DNA from: an uncultured Planctomycetota bacterium
Lineage (GTDB): Bacteria > Planctomycetota > UBA1135 > UBA2386
Reading direction: 5' to 3'
Length of the DNA stretch: 9,358 nt
Assembly (NCBI GenBank): GCA_903925435.1
Contig: CAIYFF010000152.1
Span: forward strand, 1-9,358
Shown here one piece after another: positions 1-5,653 of the stretch. The notes below the pieces were generated by a model. The model did not search any database and was not told the DNA's origin. It saw nothing but the letters and a program-made list of their open reading frames with translations. Made by a program: the position numbers and the translations under genes. Every line of letters starts with the position of its first letter. The first letter of the stretch is position 1.

Positions 1-576
1 ACCCTAGAACGCCTCTACCTCGATCCGCTGCGACAGCGCATCGAACAGAATGGCGGATCGGTGCACGGCGACGGCGAGACCTTCTTGCTGCTCGTCGACA
101 TCAAGCGCGACAGCGCCAAGGTCTACGCGCGCCTGCGCGAAGCGCTCGCAGGACGAACCTCGCATCTGACTCGCTTCTCGAACGACGCGATCGAACCTGG
201 CGCGATCACCATCGTGCTGTCGGGTGACCGCCCCACTGCGATCGTCGCAGCAGAACCCGTGCGCTACGTCGCAATCGATGGTCGCATCCGAGACCTCGAG
301 CAAGGCGCGCCGCGCAATCTCGTGCCGCTCGTCAGCGACGCATGGGCAAACGCATTCCCGAGCCGCTCGGTGGACCCGATGCCGGAGGAAGAAGCCGCGC
401 GCCTTGCCGAACTCGCGCAGCGTGCGCACGCAGACGGTCGCATGCTGCGGTTCTGGGGCGCGCCGGATCGCGTGGAGTCGTGGCACGCGCAGCAACTCGG
501 GAACGTCGACTGGATCGGAACGGACCGGCCGAAGGACCTCGCGCGCTGGTTGCGCGAACAAGCTGCCGCACGCTGA
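1..576 (+). CDS. PI-PLC/GDPD-superfamily phosphodiesterase, AIM6-like (C-terminal 191 aa; 5' end outside window)
   Basis: The frame is open from base 1, so the true start lies upstream; the GTG at 61 is internal. The visible 191 residues resemble the second half of bacterial homologues of yeast AIM6, a branch of the PI-PLC-like/glycerophosphodiesterase TIM-barrel superfamily. Barrel-strand motifs in order: LVDIK (31-35, acidic and basic residues typical of the active-site strand), VLSGDRP (72-78), YVAIDGR (89-95), LVSDAW (110-115), LRFWGAPD (149-156) and DWIGTDRP (170-177). The N-terminal catalytic histidine region (usually HSHNDY) would be upstream and cannot be checked. By family, it would hydrolyse a phosphodiester, perhaps a glycerophosphodiester or phosphoinositide head group, but the real substrate is unknown for this branch. 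It ends at TGA 574-576 and the next plus-strand gene begins 132 nt later. Fold assignment is fairly secure; substrate is open. Confidence 0.8.
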   Translation, partial: TLERLYLDPLRQRIEQNGGSVHGDGETFLLLVDIKRDSAKVYARLREALAGRTSHLTRFSNDAIEPGAITIVLSGDRPTAIVAAEPVRYVAIDGRIRDLEQGAPRNLVPLVSDAWANAFPSRSVDPMPEEEAARLAELAQRAHADGRMLRFWGAPDRVESWHAQQLGNVDWIGTDRPKDLARWLREQAAAR

Positions 577-596
577 CGCGCGCAGCTCCTCGACCA

Positions 597-613
597 CTTC
601 GGTTGCGCCGAAG
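597..613 (+). terminator. Short hairpin after the phosphodiesterase gene, possible weak terminator
   Basis: A 6-bp perfect stem (cttcgg / ccgaag) with a 5-nt loop lies 21 nt after the stop at 576. No T-run follows, so this is only a weak candidate. The next gene seems to have its own promoter at 697-702, which is consistent with termination somewhere here. Confidence 0.25.
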
Positions 614-696
614 CGATCCGAATAGCCCATGCCTCTTGGGTCCAATGTCTCACGACTTGGGGCCGCGGTGCATATGGGCGAATGTGCGCCTCGACC

Positions 697-702
697 TAGC
701 TT
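697..702 (+). promoter_or_regulatory. Candidate -10 element (TANNNT) for leaderless transcription of the gene at 709
   Basis: The hexamer TAGCTT ends exactly 6 nt before the ATG at 709. No Shine-Dalgarno sequence lies in the gap or just upstream, and no clear -35 hexamer is seen. A -10 box this close to the start codon would put the transcription start at or next to the A of ATG. The same arrangement precedes the genes at 5654 and 9068 (minus), which raises confidence in each case. Confidence 0.5.
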
Positions 703-708
703 CCGTGC

Positions 709-1899
709 ATGGGAGCACTCTCCAGGTTGCGGCCGGACGCGCGCGTCGCACACGCCCGGGATCTGATGCTGCAGTACGCGGAGCGAACGCACATCGAATC
801 GTCCGGGCCAAGCGCACGGCGCTACTTGTGGACGGACGCGTTCGCCGTCTGCAACTTCCTCTCGCTCGCGCGTGCGACGAAGGAACCTCGCTGGGAACGG
901 CTCGCGTTGCAACTTGTCGACCGCGTGCACCAAACGCTCGGCCGCCACCGCGCCGACGATCCGCGACAAGGGTGGATCAGCGGACTCTCAGAACACGAAG
1001 GACGCGCACATCCGACGCGCGCAGGGCTGCGCATCGGCAAAGGGCTGCCGGAGACCCGCGCAATGGACCTGCCGGACCCGCGGCTCGAGTGGGATCGCGA
1101 TGGCCAGTACTTCCACTACGCCACGCGTTGGATGCACGCGCTCGCGCGACTCGCGCACGAGACAGGAAAGCCAGAGCCGCTTGCACAAGCGATCGAGCTC
1201 GCAGAAGCGATGCATCGCGGCTTCACCGTGCGCGATCCGGAGGATGGCCTGCGCATGCACTGGAAGATGAGCATCGACCTGCAGCGCCCCCTCGTGCCCT
1301 CGATGGGGCAGCACGACCCGCTCGATGGATGGACGACCGGACTCGAGCTCGCCTCCACCGCACGGCGCTGCGCGGCAACGATGGATCTCGGCGGGCTCGC
1401 GGAGGCGATCCGCGACTGGCGCGAGCTCGGCTCCCACGTCGCACCGGCCACGGCGGATCCGCTCGGCATCGGCTCTCTACTCGTGAGCGCTGGCTACCTC
1501 GCGCAGTCCATTGCGCGCGGCGAGGGCTCCGATCCGATGGAACTTGCTGCGCTCGCGCGGGCCGCGGCCAAGTCCCTCGGCTTGTTGGTCCAGAGCGACG
1601 CGTTGCACCAGCACGCGACGCATCGCTTGCCGTTCCGCGAACTCGGCCTTGCGATCGGCTTGCATGCGATCCCAAAGATCGAGAGCGCGCTGCATCGCCG
1701 TGACCTCAATGCAACGTCGCGGATCGCGCTCGACAACGCGCTCAACGCGCTGCAGCGCCATCAAGGCCTGCAGACGGAGATCGAAGAGCAGTGGGTCGAT
1801 CCGACACATCACGCACTGCCTGCGTGGTTCCAACACCTTGACATCAACTCGGTGATGCTCGCCACCAGCCTGCTACCCACGGTCTTCCTCGAAGCGTGA
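709..1899 (+). CDS. Conserved all-helical protein of unknown function (possible (alpha/alpha)-toroid fold), 396 aa
   Basis: I do not recognise a characterised function. The sequence is almost wholly amphipathic helix, with spaced conserved-looking blocks: RRYLWTDAFAVCNF (38-50), QGWISGL (87-93), RLEWDRDGQYFHYATRWM (125-142), MHWKMSIDLQRPLVPSMGQ (183-201), HDPLDGW (202-208) and LPFRELGLAIGLHA (307-320). Many invariant-looking Trp, Asp, His and Arg residues at helix ends suit an (alpha/alpha)6 barrel such as those of six-hairpin glycosidases, epimerases and lyases, so a carbohydrate-active enzyme is possible but unproven. There is no signal peptide, so it is probably cytoplasmic. The ATG at 709 is favoured because a TANNNT box ends 6 nt before it. 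The upstream neighbour is a phosphodiesterase; no functional link is shown. The coding region is certain from its length and residue pattern; the role is not known. Confidence 0.85.
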   Translation: MGALSRLRPDARVAHARDLMLQYAERTHIESSGPSARRYLWTDAFAVCNFLSLARATKEPRWERLALQLVDRVHQTLGRHRADDPRQGWISGLSEHEGRAHPTRAGLRIGKGLPETRAMDLPDPRLEWDRDGQYFHYATRWMHALARLAHETGKPEPLAQAIELAEAMHRGFTVRDPEDGLRMHWKMSIDLQRPLVPSMGQHDPLDGWTTGLELASTARRCAATMDLGGLAEAIRDWRELGSHVAPATADPLGIGSLLVSAGYLAQSIARGEGSDPMELAALARAAAKSLGLLVQSDALHQHATHRLPFRELGLAIGLHAIPKIESALHRRDLNATSRIALDNALNALQRHQGLQTEIEEQWVDPTHHALPAWFQHLDINSVMLATSLLPTVFLEA

Positions 1900-1913
1900 C
1901 GCGTGGATAAGGC

Positions 1914-1949
1914 TGGCGGCGGCCGCTCTCTCCAAAGCGACCGCCGCCA
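1914..1949. terminator. GC-rich hairpin between convergent genes, likely bidirectional terminator
   Basis: The two arms, 1914-1927 and 1936-1949, pair over 14 positions with one C/A mismatch around an 8-nt loop (1928-1935). It lies in the 61-nt gap between the stop of the helical protein (1899) and the stop of hsp20 (1961, minus), which is where a shared terminator is expected. Neither side carries a strong T-run, so it may act as a transcript-end stabiliser or need a factor. Confidence 0.6.
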
Positions 1950-1960
1950 AGCGATCTACA

Positions 1961-2422
1961 CTACATCGAACGGATCGGGACCTTCCGCGCAGCGCTCGGC
2001 TGCACCTTCGGGACACGGATCTCGAGCACACCGTTGCGGAACATGGCCGATGCAGCATCCGTCTCCGACAGCACATCGCTCGGGAGATCGAAGCTGCGCT
2101 CGAACGCGCCGCGCGAGGTCTCGATGCGGAGGTAGCGCCTCTCTTCGCTCTCCGCAGTTTCTGCGCGAGCCCCGCGCACGAGGAGCTGGTCGTCCGTGAT
2201 TCGGACATCGACCTCAGAAGGGTCGAACCCCGGCAGCTCCATCGTCACGAGGTACTCGCGCGCAGTCTCGGCGACATCCGCTCGCGGCAGCCAGCGCCCT
2301 TCGAACAGGGCTTGGTTTGCCGTGTCATCGCGTTCCATCGCACGAAGCCATTCGAGCGGCGCAACCATGCGGGTCCCGGGGTCGTTTCGCCCACCGCGTT
2401 TCCACTGCTGGAATAGCGTCAT
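1961..2422 (-). CDS. Small heat shock protein, Hsp20/alpha-crystallin family
   Basis: This 153-aa ATP-independent holdase chaperone would bind unfolding proteins in the cytoplasm and keep them soluble for DnaK/ClpB. The alpha-crystallin domain spans about residues 47-140. Its diagnostic pieces are LPRADVAET (45-53), YLVTMELPGF (57-66), the variable strand around YLRIETSRGAFERSF (97-111) and the NGVLEIRVPK signature (130-139). The short C-terminal tail carries VPI (148-150), a variant of the I-x-I motif used for oligomer assembly. Start choice: the ATG at 2420-2422 has a good Shine-Dalgarno sequence (GAGAGGTG, complement of 2429-2436). The reading frame stays open far upstream only because of high GC, and that extension does not resemble a protein. 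It is divergent from the membrane protein at 2627 and convergent with 709-1899. I see no CIRCE or sigma-32-type promoter. Confidence 0.93.
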   Translation of the reverse strand: MTLFQQWKRGGRNDPGTRMVAPLEWLRAMERDDTANQALFEGRWLPRADVAETAREYLVTMELPGFDPSEVDVRITDDQLLVRGARAETAESEERRYLRIETSRGAFERSFDLPSDVLSETDAASAMFRNGVLEIRVPKVQPSAARKVPIRSM

Positions 2423-2626
2423 GATCTGCACCTCTCGTTGGACAAGGTCCGCGCGCCCTATGCGCTCGAACCGACCGACACTGCAACGTGCGAGGTCGCC
2501 GTCGCTTTCTGGTCCGCAGTGGGCAATGCGCTCGGCCACAGTGGTCCTGCGCGTGGTGGCCACACAGCCACGAACGACCAGGTCGCGCCGCTTGCGACGC
2601 AAGGACCGCGCGCCCACGATCGGCGC
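2423..2626. promoter_or_regulatory. Divergent intergenic region between hsp20 and the TMTC-like gene
   Basis: These 204 nt separate two divergent start codons and must hold promoters for both genes. On the minus side the only firm element is the hsp20 Shine-Dalgarno sequence (2429-2436). On the plus side CACGAT (2615-2620) lies 6 nt before ATG 2627, a one-base variant of the TANNNT boxes seen elsewhere in the window. No CIRCE inverted repeat (TTAGCACTC-N9-GAGTGCTAA) and no convincing heat-shock sigma-factor promoter is visible, so how hsp20 is induced is unclear. Confidence 0.4.
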
Positions 2627-4348
2627 ATGGACCACGCGCCGCAGCACGCCACCATCGGAATCGTCCGCGGCGCGGCCATTGCCCTGATCCCAGCGCTCGT
2701 GTTCGCGCGCGGGCTGACGCAAGGTTTCGTCTACGACGATCTCGCGCTGATCGCGCAGAACCCTGGGCTTCACGATCCCTTCGACTTCGTCGGATTGTGG
2801 ACCAAGCCGCTGTGGGGCGAACAACTCGGGCACTGGCGGCCGCTCACCGCGCAACTGCTCGCAATCGGATGGGCGCTGACGCCGGGATCGGCGCTCGGCA
2901 TCCATGCGATCTCGTTGCTGCTGCACTGCATGGCAGCGATCTCGCTCGCGCGCGTCAGCATGCGACTTGGCCTCTCGCGCGCGGCGGCGACCGCGGCAGC
3001 GCTGCTGTTTGCGCTCCATCCGGCCAACGCGGAGACCGTCGCGTGGTGCGCTTCGCTCAACGATGCGCTGCTCGCAGCATGCGCGATCGGTGCCGTCGAT
3101 CAGTGGCTGCGATGGCGCGCAACCGGAACGGACGGAGCGCGGCGCGCGGCGACCGCACTGCTCGTCGCTGCGATGCTCAGCAAGGAGCCAGGAGTGTTCG
3201 CGCTGCTGCTCTGCCTGGGCGTCGACATGGCGATGGCGCGCGCGCAACTCGCGCGTCGCGCCGTGCCGTGCATTGCAGCATTGGCATTCACATGGATCGC
3301 GGCGCGCATGCTCGTGTTCGGCGAACTCGCCGCGGGCTTCGGTCGCGTGACCTATGCGCATCCTGACGCAGGATTGCAGACATCGCTCGCGGTCGGACTT
3401 GGACTCTTGCGACGACTGGCGTGGCCGTTCGGGCTCGACATGTTCGAAGGGCCAGATGCCGTCGGAGCGGGCTCGATGATCGGCGCCGCAGCCGCTGGGA
3501 TCGTGTTCTGGATCGCGATGCGCCGAGGCGGAGTGGCGGGCCGCGTTGCGTGCCTGTTCGCATGCGCAAGCGTGCTGCCGCCGATGCTGACGGTGGGCAA
3601 CTTGGGCCCGTATCCGATCGCGAGTCGATACCTCGCGCTCGCAACCGCTGGCCTTGGCGTCGCTCTGGCGAGCCTGTGCGCGCGACCTTTGGGCAAAGGC
3701 GTTGTCGCACTGCAGGCGCTCGCATGCGCATTCGGCCTGGCGACGTGGCTCACGATCCCGATGTGGCGCGACCAAGAGACGTTCGTCGAACGATCCCTCG
3801 CGCAACGGCCGAACGATCCGCGACTCCACTACATGCGCGGCTCCTTGCTGCTCGAACGCGCGCAACAAGGCGACACCGCAGCGGCGCAGCGCGCGGACAC
3901 TGCGCTGCTCGAAGCCAAGCGATTGCTCGGCGACGACCTCGCGCGCAACGACCACCTCAGCACGCTGCGGCGCGACGTCGCAACTGGCCTCGCGTGGATG
4001 TCGATGTTCTACGCCGGCCAAGGCGGCGGCCCGGACTGGATGCGCGTCGAGCGCGCGTTCTTGTCCGTCATCGCCGACTGGCCCGACCGCGCGGACGCCT
4101 ACGTCGGCCTCGGCGTAGCACGCGCGGCGAGCGGTCGCCTCGAGCTCGGCCAACGCGACCTGGAGCGCGCGATCGAACTCGACCCAGGCACCCCGGCGGC
4201 CTACTTCAACCTCGCGAAGGTCCTCCAGATGCGCGGCGACCTCGCGAGCGCGCGGGCTCGCCTGCTGGAAGCACTGCGCATTCGCCCCGATGACGCGCAG
4301 GCTCGCGCGATGCTCGGCGACGTCGAACGCCAACAGAGCGGCCGCTGA
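2627..4348 (+). CDS. TMTC-like multi-spanning membrane protein with C-terminal TPR repeats (putative GT-C glycosyltransferase)
   Basis: This 573-aa protein resembles the bacterial branch of the TMTC/O-mannosyltransferase-like GT-C family, polytopic enzymes that use lipid-linked sugars on the outer face of the membrane. Visible marks: a first membrane helix (about 12-30), then an exposed loop with YDD (36-38, the likely acidic catalytic motif), NP (45-46) and HWRPLT (69-74). Next come a helix with IH..SLLLH (92-100), HPANAETVAW (131-140), SKEPG (185-189), further hydrophobic helices and YPIASRYLAL near the last ones. The C-terminal part is soluble, with at least two TPRs (about 489-522 and 523-556). 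Start: ATG 2627 directly precedes the first helix and has a -10-like hexamer 6 nt upstream; the longer frame from TTG 2438 adds residues that look like non-coding translation. The downstream neighbour is a sugar epimerase, fitting a glycan role. Acceptor and sugar are unknown. Confidence 0.85.
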   Translation: MDHAPQHATIGIVRGAAIALIPALVFARGLTQGFVYDDLALIAQNPGLHDPFDFVGLWTKPLWGEQLGHWRPLTAQLLAIGWALTPGSALGIHAISLLLHCMAAISLARVSMRLGLSRAAATAAALLFALHPANAETVAWCASLNDALLAACAIGAVDQWLRWRATGTDGARRAATALLVAAMLSKEPGVFALLLCLGVDMAMARAQLARRAVPCIAALAFTWIAARMLVFGELAAGFGRVTYAHPDAGLQTSLAVGLGLLRRLAWPFGLDMFEGPDAVGAGSMIGAAAAGIVFWIAMRRGGVAGRVACLFACASVLPPMLTVGNLGPYPIASRYLALATAGLGVALASLCARPLGKGVVALQALACAFGLATWLTIPMWRDQETFVERSLAQRPNDPRLHYMRGSLLLERAQQGDTAAAQRADTALLEAKRLLGDDLARNDHLSTLRRDVATGLAWMSMFYAGQGGGPDWMRVERAFLSVIADWPDRADAYVGLGVARAASGRLELGQRDLERAIELDPGTPAAYFNLAKVLQMRGDLASARARLLEALRIRPDDAQARAMLGDVERQQSGR

Positions 4349-4360
4349 GCCCGATGCCAA

Positions 4361-4396
4361 GGGCACGAGGCGTCGAGCGATTCGACACCTCGGCTC
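4361..4396 (+). terminator. Long stable hairpin just after the TMTC-like gene, possible terminator
   Basis: The core arms 4366-4376 and 4382-4392 pair at 10 of 11 positions around a 5-nt loop. Four further pairs (4361-4364 with 4393-4396, one of them G-U) stack below a single bulged A at 4365. The hairpin begins 13 nt after the stop at 4348. No T-run follows, so factor-independent termination is uncertain. Its position argues that the ATG at 4354, which would place this stem inside a coding region, is not the start of the following epimerase. Confidence 0.45.
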
Positions 4397-4449
4397 ATGC
4401 GATCGCCCCCTGCGTGCCGACGAAGACGGGCAACCCCCGATCGCATCGA

Positions 4450-5601
4450 ATGCTCCTGCCCCGCCCAGACTCTGCGCCCGCCCATTCTCCACGTCCTCCG
4501 CGCACGGCGCCCGGCGTCGTGATCGTCACCGGCAGCTCGGGCCTCGTCGGCGCAGCCGCGGTGCGACGCTTCGACGCGCTCGGCCACCGCGTGGTCGGCG
4601 TCGACAACGACTTGCGCAGCTACTTCTTTGGCAGCGCAGCATCGACCTCGTGGAACCTCGCGCGCCTGCGCGAGGACCTTCCTGGCTACGACCACCGCGC
4701 GATCGACATCCGCAACGAAGCGGCGATCGGCGCATTGTTCGCCGAGTTCGGCGCCGACATCCGCGCCGTCATCCACTGCGCAGGCCAACCGTCGCACGAC
4801 TGGGCTTCGCGAGAGCCGCACGTCGACTTCGCCGTCAACGCGACGGGAACGCTCGTGCTGCTCGAAGCTGCGCGCGAACACTGCCCGAAGGCGGCGTTCG
4901 TGTTCACGTCGACCAACAAGGTCTACGGCGACGCGCCCAACAGGCTGCCGATGGTCGAACGCGACACGCGCTGGGAACTCGATCCATCGCATCCATTCGC
5001 CGCGCAGGGCATCGACGAATCGATGAACGTCGACCAGTGCATGCACTCGCTGTTCGGCGCGTCGAAGCTCGCCGCGGACGTCATGGTCCAGGAGTATGGT
5101 CGCTACTTCGGCATGCGCACCGGCGTGTTCCGCGGCGGCTGCCTCACGGGCCCGGGCCATGCAGGCGCTGAACTACACGGCTTCCTCGCATGGCTGATGA
5201 AGTGCGTGCGCGACGAAACGCACTACGTCGTGCACGGCCATGACGGCAAGCAGGTCCGCGACAACATCCACGCAGACGATCTCGTCGCATGCTTCGAGGC
5301 CTTCGTCGACGCGCCGCGTTGCGGCGAGGTCTACAACATCGGCGGCGGCATGTTTGCCAACTGCTCGATGCAAGAAGCCATCTCGATGTGCGAGGAGATC
5401 GCAGGCAAGCAACTCTCGCGCAGCTACGTCGCAGAACCGCGTCGCGGCGACCACCGTTGGTGGATCAGCGACGTGAGCAAGTTCCGCGCTCACTACCCGA
5501 GTTGGAGCCCTCGCCACGCAGTGCACGACACGCTCGTGCAGATCCATGACGAGCTCTCTCATAGGTCGAGGAGCCGCAAGCTCGCGACCTTGTCGCACTG
5601 A
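4450..5601 (+). CDS. NAD-dependent nucleotide-sugar epimerase, CDP-tyvelose/paratose 2-epimerase-like (extended SDR)
   Basis: This 383-aa extended short-chain dehydrogenase/reductase has a Rossmann glycine motif GSSGLVG at 28-34 and an acidic residue after strand 2 (Asp52) that selects NAD. AGQPSHDW follows at about 111-118. TSTNKVYGD (153-161) gives the Ser/Thr of the active site, and FGASK (202-206) gives the lysine. RGGCLTGPGHAGAELHG, GKQVRDNIH and YNIGGG complete the substrate half. The closest family I know is the TyvE/RfbE-like group, which inverts C2 of CDP-paratose/CDP-tyvelose. Oddly, the usual YxxxK tyrosine is Phe202 (codon 5053-5055), as I recall for the whole GASK-V/L-AADVMVQEYGRYFGM subgroup, so the chemistry or substrate may differ from TyvE. 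The start is uncertain: ATG 4354, ATG 4450 and GTG 4519 are all in frame and none has a clear Shine-Dalgarno sequence. 4450 is preferred because 4354 lies just before the hairpin. It may be co-expressed with the TMTC-like gene. Confidence 0.88.
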   Translation: MLLPRPDSAPAHSPRPPRTAPGVVIVTGSSGLVGAAAVRRFDALGHRVVGVDNDLRSYFFGSAASTSWNLARLREDLPGYDHRAIDIRNEAAIGALFAEFGADIRAVIHCAGQPSHDWASREPHVDFAVNATGTLVLLEAAREHCPKAAFVFTSTNKVYGDAPNRLPMVERDTRWELDPSHPFAAQGIDESMNVDQCMHSLFGASKLAADVMVQEYGRYFGMRTGVFRGGCLTGPGHAGAELHGFLAWLMKCVRDETHYVVHGHDGKQVRDNIHADDLVACFEAFVDAPRCGEVYNIGGGMFANCSMQEAISMCEEIAGKQLSRSYVAEPRRGDHRWWISDVSKFRAHYPSWSPRHAVHDTLVQIHDELSHRSRSRKLATLSH

Positions 5602-5640
5602 CGCTTCCCAACGCGCCGCTGATCGCCGCACGTCGCAACG

Positions 5641-5646
5641 TATGCT
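5641..5646 (+). promoter_or_regulatory. Candidate -10 element (TANNNT) for leaderless transcription of the lipoprotein gene
   Basis: TATGCT ends 7 nt before the ATG at 5654, with no Shine-Dalgarno sequence between or upstream and no clear -35. The hexamer contains the other possible start (ATG 5642). If it is really the -10 box, 5654 must be the true start, giving a normal signal-peptide N-terminus. Confidence 0.5.
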
Positions 5647-5653
5647 CCCGCCC

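Noticed and set aside
4..969. Long minus-strand open frame of 321 codons
   Set aside because: Antisense to the phosphodiesterase and the helical protein; composition is that of a shadow frame and it spans two real genes and their gap.
342..1703. Plus-strand frame of 453 codons overlapping the first two genes
   Set aside because: Arg/Ala-rich shadow in another frame of two recognisable coding regions.
2423..2626. Search for a CIRCE element or sigma-32-type promoter upstream of hsp20
   Set aside because: No GAGTGCTAA-type inverted repeat or convincing CTTGAA/CCCCAT pair; a weak ttgcag / catagg pair on the minus strand is not better than chance.
2423..4492. Minus-strand frame stays open for hundreds of codons upstream of hsp20 (843 codons in all)
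   Set aside because: Outside the hsp20 part it is Arg/Ala/Glu/His-rich translation antisense to the TMTC-like gene, with no recognisable domain; a result of high GC. The hsp20 SD and start at 2422 are clear.
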